A stretch of 64,000 nt of DNA, taken from the NCBI GenBank assembly GCA_023014335.1, contig JAECYW010000027.1, positions 619,506-683,505 on the forward strand. Direction: 5' to 3'. The DNA comes from Galerina marginata. Lineage: Eukaryota > Basidiomycota > Agaricomycetes > Agaricales > Galerinaceae. Of the stretch, positions 53,560-64,000 are shown in pieces (position 1 is the stretch's first letter; the number at the start of each line of letters is the position of its first letter). A model generated the notes under the pieces. The model was not told where the DNA came from. It ran no database searches and was given only the letters and a program-made list of their open reading frames with translations. The translations under genes were made by a program, and so were the position numbers.

Positions 53560-55492
53560 TCAATCGACAAGCTTCGCCACTCGCAACTTTTGCATTCTCC
53601 TTCTCGCGGTACGAGAATGATTATTCGCTCCGCCAAAAAAGCCCCAGTTGGCTTGATGCCACACATCAATATTGTCTTGCGACCCAACGGAATACTTGCG
53701 GAGAAGAGCGGCACCACCAGGCTGGAACCGCATTAAGCGAGCGACAAAGTCGTGAGCAAAGGCTTCCACTTACATGTACCCCAAGATATGGTGTAACGTC
53801 AACGGCAAAGCCGTCTATTAGGATAATGCACCTCCCCGTTTTTTCACTGGCAAACCTTTTCACTCTGTCAATGTTCCAGATTTCTCCTTCCCATGTATTA
53901 ACCTCCGGCTCGGCGGTACCCAGCTTGTTCTTATTTTTCATGTAGTGCACCGCCTGGACGAGGTCGTCGTCGCTAGCGCGCCTAAGTCCACTCACAAGTC
54001 CCAATTGTTGCAGCACCACAATAAGCCATTTACTCGGATCCCAGTCAGTCCACGACGGTCCCGAGCGAAAATCATGTGGAAAAGAATGCTGATGAAAGAA
54101 CTTAACCTGCAGTCTCATGAAAATTAGGGATGCAACGAACATGCTAGAGGAGAGCTTGAGATGCGAAAAAGGTGAAAAGTGATGGGATCAGCGTACAAAA
54201 TTATGGTTTCCTTCGCCAGCAGTAAAAAGTGCGAGTATCTAGAGGAGATTTCATATACATGAGATAAACTGTGTCAGTATTCCCTGACTCACAAAGTTGC
54301 TTTTAGAAGTGTCTTCATCTGAATAAGGTTGCAGCCCTTTCCAATGCGCCAAGCTGGAATCCGTGATCAGCTTCGATATGTAAAAAAGTGTCGAGTCAAC
54401 TGACGAATTGGTTAGAAAGGTAGAATGCCAGACTATTCCAAACAGGTTTCCTGATCAGCTCAACCCTTCGAGATCCTGTACTCGTCACGCACTGATTAGC
54501 CGAGCGACTAAACCTCCCCAAACGAATCCGGCCATAGTCTCGTGCCATAAAGATCCCAACAAGGCCGGACACACAAACCCAAGGAAGAAAGTCAAAGGTA
54601 CTGTGGATTGGACATTTAGGTCGGCGTAGCCTCAAGTTATCTACCGACACACCATAATATTCGTGTTGGATACGAACGACTGCAATAATGGTTCCATTAG
54701 ACAGCCAGCTAATTGTTAATAGGGTACGCACTTGGATCTTTCATAAGATCGTCCCTCTCTATCATCTCCATGCGCTCGTATGTAGGCTTATAAAATAGCC
54801 ATCCAATATGAGCGTAAAATAGGCCTTTGCTGGGGGCGTAACTTGGACTGGATGTCAGGATTTCATCTCGACACAGGGCACAAGTTACCTACGGGTCGTG
54901 TATAGGGTCGTCGGTAAACCTCTACGGCAGCCATTTAAATAATCTGCGGACCCGAAGATGAGCAAAGGGAACGGACGTACATGATGCATTCTATGCCTAA
55001 TACACCTGAGAGACAAAATGAGGCGCGTGAGGGGGATCATAATGCGTCAAGGTCACTTACCACCACTATACAGAATGTTAACACCTCAGAAAATACTTCT
55101 TATAATTTAATTTACATACCTTGATAGAACCTTGACATGCTGCAGTACCTAGGATGGTTAAAATAATCCGAACCCCAAAGGTGGCGCGAAAAGCTCTGTG
55201 CGAATAGAGTCTATGGTACCCTATCGTGACGCTGGAAAAGTTTGACGGCTTCAACGAAAATATGGGTGGGTTGGTAGAATAGGCCAAGCACGTACCCGAA
55301 ACCCGCCATTACGCATGTTATAAAGCACAACCATAGCGTCTTCCTCGTAACAGACCACGGCGGGAGATAGTACATCCCTAGTACAGCAGTGAAGTGCACC
55401 ATAGTCAGAAGGGTAATCATAGACCACCATATAGGACGCTTGGCGGGGCCTGTTGCCTTGACTGAAGTGGACTCGGCCTGGTGCATGGTCAT
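53560..55492 (-). CDS. Acyl-CoA delta-9 desaturase with cytochrome b5 domain, copy 2
   Basis: Tandem paralogue of 47,153-49,103, same strand and matching intron positions where compared. ATG at 55,492 (MTMHQAESTSVKAT), then PIWWSMITLLTMVHFTAVLG, VTIGYHRLYSHRAFRATFGV (first His box), RHRMHHRFTDDPIHDPYA (second), LFYAHIGWLFYKPTYERM, VVRIQHEYY, LVARLIWHSTFLTNSLAHW, then EGNHNF|HSFPHDFRSGPSWTDWDP (third box, again lacking the second adjacent His). The b5 domain starts WEGEIWNIDRVKRFASEKTG and reads HPGGAALLRKYSV, ending GGANNHSRTARRRMQKLRVA and the stop at 53,560. ATRG after DPYA in copy 1 is PSKG here, so the two proteins have begun to diverge. Same reaction expected, perhaps with another chain-length preference. 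Confidence 0.88.
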
Positions 55493-56484
55493 GAAGCTGG
55501 AAAATGAAGTTATTGTGTAGCACAGAATTCTGGCTGGGTCTGCCTCGCTGCCTGTTTGTTGACTTCAGCAAGAAAAAAGAAGGGGTAGTACGAGGTCCAA
55601 ACGTGGGGTATTCTGCGTCGATAACAGCTTTTAGCATCAACACTGGGCCCCTCCATCAATCCCATCGAGTAAGAAGTCAGCTTAGAACGCACAAAAGTCA
55701 ATCAAAGGTTCGTTGATATTTTGAAAAGCAAATCTGAAAATTCAAGGCTAAATCCAACTAAATCAGATTCTGTTACTTCTAGAGTTGCTAGCCAAAACTT
55801 ACGCAGGGCGGCGTTGGTATGTCACCTCGCTTGGACTCGCTTTCGCGTCGAATGCCAATTATTTAATGAAAGCGTCAATACCAAGCGCTCGATGGAGTCT
55901 ATAAACTAACTAAAAAACAGTTATTGCACTTTAGAAGGCTGATAAGAGGATATAACAAGGAAACCTTTCACCTTTTACGCCACGTAGACCAGCTAGAGGT
56001 GACACTAACTCTACTTTCTTAAAAACTGTCATTTTCCGGTTTCTGGTGGACTAGAGTTCCAAATTAGCTCCGTTGTCTAGTAGCAAACCAACCTTAGTCC
56101 AAGGAATTGGTTAAGGGGCAGCTAGAATGTCCATCAGCGCGTCTCCGCCCAACGCGTTACCGCCGCTGTCCCACTGTCTGCCGCATCTGTCTGCCGCATC
56201 ATACGCGCATCAACACAAGAAGTCCTGTGGTGTATTTGACGTGGCCTTCGATGTGGTAGAGCCTAGAAGTTGTCCATTATGGCTCAACGTCGGGAACCCG
56301 TCCATTTGAGAACCTGGCAAAGTCGAAAGAACGAGTTCTGAATCACTGACGTTGAGCATCGTCACGTGGATCAGCGGAACACCCCAACGAGTCTCAAACT
56401 TAAATATTTAAATAACGGGGGTGTCTCGCATCGCGATCGCTCAAATTTTCTGGATATCGCGTACTTTGTCGTTCTCTGTCCGCC
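55493..56484. other. Divergent promoter region between desaturase 2 and the ELO gene
   Basis: About 990 bases between two head-to-head genes, with no supported coding sequence. A shared bidirectional promoter is possible. Confidence 0.5.
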
Positions 56485-57392
56485 ATGTCCCCCCTGGCAA
56501 ATTTCCTGTTGGACAACACTCTCTTCCGCCTCCCACCTCACCTTTATTCCTATGTCGAGGGCACAACGCCGCTTTCAACCAATAGGGCAGTTCTGTCGGC
56601 TCTCACTTCATACCTCGTCGTCATATTCTCGGTACAAGCCTTCATGAAAAACCACAAGCCTCTTAAGCTCACCCGCCTCTTCGGAGTACACAATTTTATT
56701 CTAAGTTCAGGAAGTCTTCTTATTCTTATGTTGGAAGAAATTGTGCCGATAATTTGGAACAACGGTTTTCATCACGCCGTGTGCGCTAGCGAAGCATGGA
56801 CACCCGTACGTCTCGTGTTCGTCGAGGCGTCTTTCTGCCCTGACTTGTTTGTAATATCAGAAGCTGGAGTTCTACACATGGTCAATTATTACTTCAAATA
56901 TTTGGAGCTGTTAGACACGGTCTTCCTTGCCCTCAAGAAGAAGCCTTTGCGTAAGTAGCCTTGGTTTATTTGATTGAAGGTAGCTATAATGCTTTCTAGA
57001 ATTCCTCCACGTATTTCACCATTACGCGACCGCCGTACTGTGTTACGTTCAGTTGAACGAACAGACGAGTATGGTATGTTTCGTTGTGCGACGATTTAGG
57101 TTCAGTGCATTTGATCAATAATACCTCAGTCATGGGCAGTAATCAGTGTGAACTTGGCGGTGCATGTTGTAATGTGTAAGCCCCGTTTCTCTTCGCAGGG
57201 ATAACCTGTGGCTCATTTGCTTAGATTACTACTACTATGCAACCGCTGGTGGAGCCAAACTCTGGGTACGTCCTTGCTCATTTCCGTAATACCCGCTGAG
57301 AAAAATAATAATGATTTACTGAATCCAAGTGGAAGAAATATGCCTGGACTCTTAAGTCCAGGTTTTACAACATCTGCGACCCTACCAAATAA
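56485..57392 (+). CDS. ELO-family fatty acid elongase, C-terminally truncated
   Basis: ELO/GNS1/SUR4 proteins are ER ketoacyl-CoA synthases that add two carbons to long-chain acyl-CoA (established). ATG at 56,485. TM segments and family blocks: RAVLSALTSYLVVIFSVQAF, FGVHNFILSSGSLLILMLEE, the signature NYYFKYLELLDTVFLALKKK, the catalytic box FLHVFHHYATAVLCYVQ (HxxHH), then SWAVISVNLAVHVVM and YYYYYATAGGAKLW. Four introns split these. The last exon begins WKKY as in the family. Then, at about 57,342, the conserved sequence stops and unrelated codons AWTLKSRFYNICDPTK lead to a stop at 57,392. Two C-terminal membrane helices are therefore missing. The break coincides with a palindromic CCTGGACT-CTTA-AGTCCAGG. 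The enzyme is probably inactive or misfolded unless the model is wrong. Confidence 0.8.
57343..57362. repeat. Perfect hairpin at the ELO breakpoint
   Basis: CCTGGACT, loop CTTA, AGTCCAGG: 8 bp perfect arms exactly where the ELO coding homology ends. It could be the end of an inserted or rearranged segment. Confidence 0.6.
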
Positions 57393-57559
57393 AAGTAAAT
57401 TTTGTTCCTCTTTAAAACTCCGCAATCTAGTCACGTTTCGCTCGTTATCCTAGTCACGTTTTTTGGTCGTCATAATCGATAGTCCAATTACATCATTAAT
57501 TTTCTACCGTAAAAAAAAAACGGCTAAAAGTAATGGGATGAAACGATAAGAATATTGGG

Positions 57560-58779
57560 TTAGTACGTTACTTTCCAAAGTTCGGGATGATCGTCGAACA
57601 GGAATGGATATCCTTCATTTATTATCCCGTTTTCAGAGGTATCCGTGAAAGTCCATTTACTTCCGTGTCTATCCCGTGCCCAATGAATTGTGCCGTATGA
57701 CATGTTGGTTAGACTTTCTCGAAGTTTTCCGGCTTTTACGATGTGAGCTAATTGAGTATTGAGTGCGACTTCTTCGTCTAAGCGGAACTGAGGCGGTAGC
57801 ATTGTCCAATCATTGAGTGAGAATGTACGGATTCGGGGTAAAATGACCGGTGTCCTGGTAAAGACTTCAGATGTTTTCTGCCTTGCCGTATTAGCAATCA
57901 TTTATAGAATTTTGATGGTTTACTCACTAAAGCATTAGCGTTTGGTGTTCGGATTATGAGTTTCTCGAGCCGTGGAAATACTAGGTCCAGTTTCGTTAAT
58001 ATCGATGCCATTTGCTCTGCCAATTTTATATCCATACTGAGGACGAGATTGCAGAGTGTATATCCAGAAGCGGAATTAACGATATAGTCGAAGTCGAATT
58101 CGTCGACTGGTTCTGAAATAGAAAGTGAAGTGAGGTTGTGGTTTCTGATAATATTGAGGATACGAATCGGTCCATGTAGAGTGAACGACTGTAGTTTTGG
58201 AATTAAATGAGGAGCAAACGGCGTTACGGGAGTTTTGAGATCGTAGCCCGAGGCAGCAATGGCCGTTGAAAGAGACGTGTCGTATAATAAATAGACCAGA
58301 AAGCTTGCCCGATTTGTGCGAACATCTATTGTCAGTGACCTTAGTTCCTTCATTCGAGGAACAGCACCGCAGAATGCAAGAAACGTGGGTATAGAGTCTC
58401 TGTTCGATACCGCCGTATATTGTAAACTCTTTATGTGTCTAGCGTAGCCCATTTCCGTTCTGTTGACCGTATTGAAGAATTTGAAAGCCCTGTGCTCCGA
58501 TACTGTGACGCGAAGATATAATTGTCGTGCAACCACGCAGTGTAGCTCCCAGCAAGTACGGAGCATTGATGCCTGATCTTCGGTCGGCAGGAGGCGGACG
58601 ATTTCATCCAATATCTCGTTTGCCAAAACGGGCAGTGTTATTTCGAAACTTGACCTATTTGAAAGGACATTTTGGATTATTCCGTAGCAGAATGATGCAA
58701 CGGGAAGACTGACTGTTGTGCGATTTTTTTCAATGTAGTTGGCGTCATTGGGACTCTGAAAAGGTGTACTGACTAGCAT
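57560..58779 (-). CDS. F-box-like protein (389 aa, 2 exons)
   Basis: Exons 58779-57928 and 57877-57560 join in phase 0 (acceptor AAGGCAG) to 389 codons. F-box-like motif near residues 45-95: TLPVLANEILDEIVRLLPTE, MLRTCWELHCVVARQLYLRV. Then irregular leucine-rich sequence (ARHIKSLQYTAVS, MKELRSLTIDVRTN, PKLQSFTLHGPIRILNII, FPRLEKLIIRTPNAN). The second exon contains RIRTFSLNDWTMLPPQFRL and an aromatic, charged end (HWARDRHGSKWTFTDTSE). The codons are more AT-rich than in the genes to the left, for example many TTT, GAA and AAT. Probable SCF adaptor, target unknown. No close paralogue in the window. Confidence 0.7.
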
Positions 58780-61186
58780 GGTTGTTTAAGTATCTTCCTT
58801 TTCCTTGCTGAAATAGCAAATTTAAAGCTCGCAATAAAACGAGATAAATCGAGACAATACGAGACAAAGGAAGGTGAATCGATATCGGGAATCCGAATCC
58901 GAACGTCATGGACGTGAGAGTTTGATGGTCTTTAGATGACTTTGTATTCGTTTGTCAGTTTGATCTGGTGGCGTCACACGTGTCTCTGTACCCAGACATC
59001 GATGTGAACTCCGAATGCTGAATGTGCACGTACGATGACCCCCCTTACTTTTTGTGACTGTTGCTGTGAGTCTCCGCATCGGTATATTCTGTTTAAGATC
59101 GCCTTTGTTGTGTGTCGCGGTCGCTTAGGCAGAATACCGTGATGGCTTGCTGGTATGCTCTTGAATTTCTCGTCGTTTCGTATTATTCGGGCTTTCTCAT
59201 ATCCACATAGTCACCGCCAGTGTCCGCTCGGTCTTCCGGTCTATCGAATTGCAATGCTGGCACAGCTTGTATCGCTACGCTGCGCTCCGTACCCCTTCTA
59301 TCTTTTACTACCAGTTTGCGCGTGTCGTTTTTAATGCTGGAGCTCCCACTTCATAGTAAGGCTATTACTATTGCTTTCAAACATCAGCCGTAAAACTAAA
59401 GTAATTTGACTACGTTTAGGCTAATCCGAAAGTTGAACCGCTACATTATCATTACTCGCTCGTTCTCTCACCCGATAGTGCTTGAGTATGAAACGCGTTT
59501 ACATTGCGAAGACATTCCTCGATGGAAAAAAATGCCGTCAGATATGCGATTCGTGAATCAACATAGACACGAAGAATACCCATGTCTTGCAAATAGTTGG
59601 AGGTCGCCGTACGAGCTATCTGTCAGATCAAGTATCGGTTGGGTCCTAAATGTCATCGGTGTTGAGTATTATTTCCTCTGTTTCTAGCAGCCTATTGAAC
59701 GCCTTTTCAATTGATATATTGTCTATTCACCAGCGCGCGGCCGCCGGACAAGTTGCTCGTCAATCGTCGTCGACAAATTTATGCTTACGCTTGGCAGCAG
59801 CAATACTTCCATAAGTCGTCGTTGCCGGTGTCGGTTACATTTTCATCATCGCCTATGCTGATTCTCTGTGATTAAAGGTATCGATTGATGCAGGAAGCGC
59901 GGGCTGCCTTTTTTCGAAGTGGAGTATATGTAATTCTGTCGACTGCGGTAGTCGATGGATGGATGGCGCTCCAGATAACTTCTAGCTATCCATTATTGCG
60001 TCGTAATGTTGGGTACGATATCGTCGTTGCTCGTAGTACCTCATAAAACAAACCGATTTTGTGCAGGCAAACAGGTAACGTCCCGAGATTTTCTCTTCCT
60101 CGTCGTATGTTGACTCGCTTTTTTAAAAAGATTTGTATTTTAATGCTGTGGCTTTCTATATAAGCGAATGCCGAATGAGCTCGAAAACATCATGCATGGT
60201 GGCTCTCGATACAGTGGAGTCGATTCGTTATTTGTTTTGTCTATTGACGAGTTGAATCTTTTTTGTCAATACGCCATGTTAATTCGCGGTATCATATGGT
60301 ATTTGATTCAATATATTGGGTCGCTAATTATTTGTCTCAGACTGAGCGGATGAAATCAACCATAATCCGTCAAATGAAACTTCCTAGTGCGTATGTTCTC
60401 CTTCTGACCCTACCTGCAGGTGAGATTGTTATTTCTCTGGATTCGAAAATGGCCTACAGTTTATAGTATGTATGTGGCGAGAACCCCTAGACTGATATTC
60501 TATCGGCAAGACCCAGAAGTCCTCAATCATTCGATAAGTGGAATGGTCTATTGTCCACTGATAGTGAGACCTGCGATAAAGCAAGAGAAATATTTGGGTG
60601 CGGTGATGATCTTCGCATATCAAAATATATGGTGCGTAGTGCAAATTTGCTGTATCTGTACGACGATTAATTCTTTTCCATGTTGGTCTTTTGTCTTTAC
60701 CTGATACTATAGGCATCCATAAGTCGGGGGTGATTTCGTTCAGTAGAATGCTGTCCATTAGCTACTGTTTGTAATGACGATGACTACTTATACTCATGAC
60801 TGGAATTAACGACGAGGCGTGAAATTCCAATGGAGGCATTTTAATTCCCCGGTATTCGTTTTAGCTCATTTGTTTTGGCTCAGTTGTCCATACCTTTACA
60901 TGTTGGTTGTACTTAATTAACATAACATGCCTTGCCTAATCGAAGTGATCCGTAATGGTGCTTCACCTGGGGTGGTAATGGTCTTACATCTGCTATCTCG
61001 TCTGCCGGCTATACGCAATACGAAATACGAATCATAATGTTTATAACCTAAATACGAACATGCACAATATCATTTGAAAATACGTGAGCGGTTTCTGCTG
61101 TTGTCTTAACTCTTACGAAGTGATTGATTACATTTGAACTGAGTTACCTGTCAGACGCTGATTTAGTGGAGATATTAATTGTTAAT
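58780..61186. other. 2.4 kb region without a recognised gene
   Basis: AT-rich with frequent TCG/CGT. A minus-strand frame at 60,429-60,758 (YAPYILICEDHHRTQIFLLL, SHYQWTIDHSTYRMIEDFWV) looks gene-like in composition, but has no family I recognise and no clear start. Frames at 59,406-59,687 and 60,168-60,466 also lack motifs. Confidence 0.4.
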
Positions 61187-61890
61187 CTATGTTGTTGTCT
61201 CACCGGAAGTTAGATCGACTGAGTTTTGAACCGTGTTCGTATATGACGTGAATGTTGCGTTTGGGACGATCATGTTGGCATTTGAGTTGTAAATGTCGAC
61301 GTGGTGGCCGACATTGTTTTGAATTGGCTCGGGCAACGTTTCTCGATGATAATTCTTACAATGTTCACGGTAGTATGACTCCCTCTTTGGAAGTGCGGTG
61401 ACCTCAGGTAGAATAGCTCTGGCTGTAACCTGAAATATGTTTTTAGATACGTCGTATGCGAGCATTATGATGGGATTAATAAAGAATGTCACTAACCATG
61501 TCGGGTAGTTGGTACGATGGGGGTAATTCCCTCATAAGTTGCTGTAGAATAACCTTAGAATGTTAGCAGTAAAGAGTATCGTGTAAGACTCACGTTAATT
61601 GACTGTTCCGAAACTGTTTGCATGAAGTTTTGGCCTTCGAATCTCATCTTTGGATCGGGATGGACGTGTAGGTTCATGATCTTGTGAGCTTGCTCCGTTA
61701 TGAATTTGGGATCCAGGATATCATTTGCTTTCGACGATTGGTTGCCGCCGGTTCCACTCACGACCAGTCGGCCGACGGCATTCGACACGTTCACGTCTAC
61801 CTTCCCAAAATTATCCCTGTAAATAGCGAGTAGCACATCTTGATAATTCTGTGTTGAATGGTCGTTATTGACAGTACTTTGGGTGTTCAT
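61187..61890 (-). CDS. Hypothetical protein (198 aa, 3 exons)
   Basis: Not recognised. Exons 61890-61594, 61553-61497 and 61429-61187 join in phase 0 with good donors (GTGAGT, GTTAGT) and CAG/AAG acceptors. This regularity, with an ATG at 61,890 (MNTQSTVNNDHSTQNYQDVL), is the main support. The protein is polar, with no signal peptide or membrane span. Notable parts: DVNVSNAVGRLVVSGTGGNQ, ILDPKFITEQAHKIMNLHVH, QQLMRELPPSYQLPDM and a Tyr/Asn/Thr-rich end (ATFTSYTNTVQNSVDL). No cysteine-rich or catalytic pattern. Neighbours (F-box-like, pseudokinase) give no clue. Confidence 0.5.
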
Positions 61891-63088
61891 TTTCGCTTTC
61901 CTTTAAGTCGAATCATGCGGTTTATGTTAATAATGTCTACAACGTAGGGGTTTAAATACGTACCCGATTTAAGAGCAGCTCTTGATGTGGTCAGCTTATG
62001 AGTAGACAGTTTGGTGGGTGATAGGCGAATGTTGTTAACGTTTTAAATTGAACGAAATAGTTCGGTTGTAGGCGAATGTGATCGATAAATATTCTTTCGT
62101 CAGGGGTCACTTTGACGGTGGAATTTGGACTCGTAAGCGAATACATTTTCCATCGATCTCCGATTTGTTGATATTGACGTTTGGTGGGGTGCAGGTGCTC
62201 ACGGCAGTATTTATGTCGGTGACGCCTTGATGGTCAGTGTTAAACTATCTCGTTTTCATACAGCGATGTCTTCGGCGTGTTTTCCATCCTGTACTCTTTT
62301 CCCGAGAAGATGGGACGGGAGGATAGTTTTACCCCGCCTTGATGGCAGGATCGCGAATGTCTCTGTCAGTCATTCGTTTTGCGACGATTGGTGGCCGCCC
62401 AGCCTTTCAAACGGTGCTTCAAGTGGTACGTAAAACTCCGTAGGGCACTAGATATCTGTTAATGATTTGACTTCTCGTATTGTCGACAGGATATACCAAT
62501 GATTACGGTGGCAGTAAGCGACATCCATTGCCTGCAGTTACTGGGCGTTGTCGAGAGCGGCGGTCATCGGTAAAAAGAGGTGATCTTCTCGTATCACCAA
62601 CTTCGTGAAGGCTGCTGAAAGTTTGTCCGTTTCCCTGTCATCACAGTCAATGATAATGCGAACAGACACAAAAGCGCTGAATATGGCAGCGTGTTTGTCA
62701 AGTACCAGGTTAAGAAGCCGGTTGTTGCAAGGACGAGGCGGCAGTTCTACGTGAATCGAGATTCAACGTCGTCACCATTTAGAATGTACATCGGGGTGAA
62801 TTAAAAGGGAAGGATTAATTCTCCTTGGAAGACGGAATGTGCCAGGGTACGTGAGTGAATCCGAAATATGACGTCCGTTGTTGTTTTTTTATCATGATCA
62901 TGGAATTTTCTATCGAGTTTGAGGGGTGATGGGTATGATTGTTGCGTGGATTTATTTATTTATATTTATTCTGGAATTCCGATCAACCGAATATTGGCGT
63001 TCATTGATCATGCGTTAACTTTCAAGTGTTAACCTGCTATTGTCATGCCTCATGAATTTAAAAGAGTAGCTACGATTACTTGGTCAGT
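61891..63088. other. Intergenic, about 1.2 kb, no supported gene
   Basis: A plus-strand frame at 62,227-62,433 has the short internal echo RWDGRIVLPRLDGRIANV but no known motif. The rest is non-coding as far as I can see. Confidence 0.4.
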
Positions 63089-64000
63089 ATGTCTACGCTT
63101 CCTCCTCCCGCCGTTTGGAAGTTCCATCCTTCACAGATGATTGTGCCTGCAGGATGTGATTCTTATCCATTCAGGTTCCGTGTTGGCGACACCGTGACCG
63201 GTCTATGTTATTCTTCTTCCCTGTCCTTGACGTATAAATCCTCAATAATTAAGCCCACAGATACGGTACAGAAGGTTCTAAAGGAAGGCCGAGCCTACCA
63301 GCTGTTGCAGGTGACAAACAAGCGCCTTGGCCACGTCAGCGTTGCACGAATTATCGACCGTGGTCGTGTGTCAGACGATTTGGTGCGAAAAGAGATAAAG
63401 TGGCTTACAGATATCCGAACTTCGGACGGCAGGTGTGTACCTATTGGTTATTGATGCATCGACACTTGGCATACGTTCTTTTGAAGGCATGCAGAATTTC
63501 ATGAAGATCGCTGCGACGCTTTGCGATTCTATATCTTCTTTAAGCATCAAGGACGGACGCTCAAGGACGTTCTGGAGGATGAGAATATCCATCTCACTAA
63601 ACGTCATGTTCGTGAAATTGGACTACAGCTTGTCCGTGCTATTAGAAGTATGTCGCATCGGCTCTTCATTTCTCTAACTTTTAAAGATTATTCTAATGGT
63701 GCTTAACCACTTTCCGTTCATTAAAATAGGTTTGCATGCGGACCGTTTAGTTCATTTAGAACTCTGTCCCGAAAATGTTCGCTTAATCGATGCGAATATT
63801 GTTTCTGAACTGGTTTACAGTGCAGACGGCGAATTTGTTTCACGAGTATGTTGTGTTTTTTACCCCGTTACATCGATGATCATTATTGTTGTAGGAAGTA
63901 CTCCGGTCCACTAGAATCAATGTGATGTATTATGGATATACTGGAGCGGAAGGAACGCGTAGTGTTGGTGTCGATCAGTATCGCGCGCCTGAGATAGTAT
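63089..64000 (+). CDS. LAMMER/CLK-like protein kinase homologue lacking catalytic residues (partial)
   Basis: 5' part of a gene leaving the window. ATG at 63,089 (MSTLPPPAVWKFHPSQ). The N-lobe reads PFRFRVGDTVTG, YQLLQVTNKRLGHVSVARII (the VAxK lysine appears as Arg) and SDDLVRKEIKWLTDI. After an intron (donor GTGTGT, acceptor TTTGAAG) follow RCDALRFYIFFKHQGRTLKD and HVREIGLQLVRAIR. After the next intron GLHADRLVHLELCPENVRLI stands where CLK/LAMMER kinases have LTHTDLKPENIL: the HRD Asp is Glu. After a further intron INVMYYGYTGAEGTRSVGVD replaces the VVDFGSAT region (DFG Asp is Tyr), followed by the well-kept QYRAPEIV. The fold is kinase but all three key catalytic residues are changed, so it is probably a pseudokinase. 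Confidence 0.72.

Noticed and set aside
1..64000. CRISPR arrays, bacterial operons, phage genes
   Set aside because: None seen; introns, hydrophobin, F-box and P450 genes show that this is fungal nuclear DNA.

Overview
The window looks like nuclear DNA of a mushroom-forming basidiomycete (Agaricomycetes). The genes are cut by many 45-65 base GT-AG introns. There is a class I hydrophobin, an expanded set of F-box genes, DUF6534-type membrane proteins, a cytochrome P450, acyl-CoA delta-9 desaturases fused to cytochrome b5, and a DIRS-type (Ngaro) retroelement. No species can be named from the sequence alone. All exon models are read by eye from splice signals and family motifs.

Layout. 1-1.24 kb: 5' part of an MFS transporter running off the left edge. 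3.4-7.0 kb: hydrophobin gene plus a frameshifted F-box gene (F-box A). 7.3-14.7 kb: an F-box pseudogene split by a Tc1/mariner-like MITE and by a near-complete 5,367 bp Ngaro element. 14.7-19 kb: spacer repeats and an F-box/WD40 gene (975 aa). 20.7-24 kb: a second, dead copy of the hydrophobin plus F-box pair (F-box B). 25.7-30.3 kb: a 7TM-like gene, an intact third F-box paralogue (F-box C, 595 aa) and a fragment of a second 7TM gene. 31.6-38 kb: a 5'-truncated F-box/WD40 copy, the spacer repeats and a nearly complete copy of the F-box gene that is broken at 7-14 kb. 39.3-41.7 kb: a small secreted protein and another F-box-like gene. 43.8-44.3 kb: a hAT-like MITE. 45.2-57.4 kb: a DUF6534 gene, then a lipid-enzyme group (desaturase, P450, tRNA-Ile, second desaturase, ELO elongase cut short). 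57.4-64 kb: F-box-like gene, an unknown gene and a degenerate LAMMER/CLK-like kinase running off the right edge.

The order and strands of genes at 7.3-24 kb (F-box2 +, WD40 -, F-box B -) and 27.8-38 kb (F-box C +, WD40 +, F-box2 -) are mirror images. This is a large inverted segmental duplication centred near 26 kb, later altered by insertions and deletions. Because each damaged copy has a better preserved partner, the empty target sites of two mobile elements can be read base by base. The Ngaro element shows the split-repeat order A1-ORFs-B1-A2-B2, has no target duplication, and carries ORFs for a zinc-finger protein, reverse transcriptase/RNase H and a tyrosine recombinase.

Functional reading. 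The F-box proteins are presumptive substrate adaptors of SCF ubiquitin ligases. The three F-box A/B/C paralogues share a promoter module with a 16 bp MluI-type palindrome. The desaturase, P450 and elongase genes at 47-57 kb would suit a small fatty-acid-modifying cluster, which is an inference from proximity and enzyme class.
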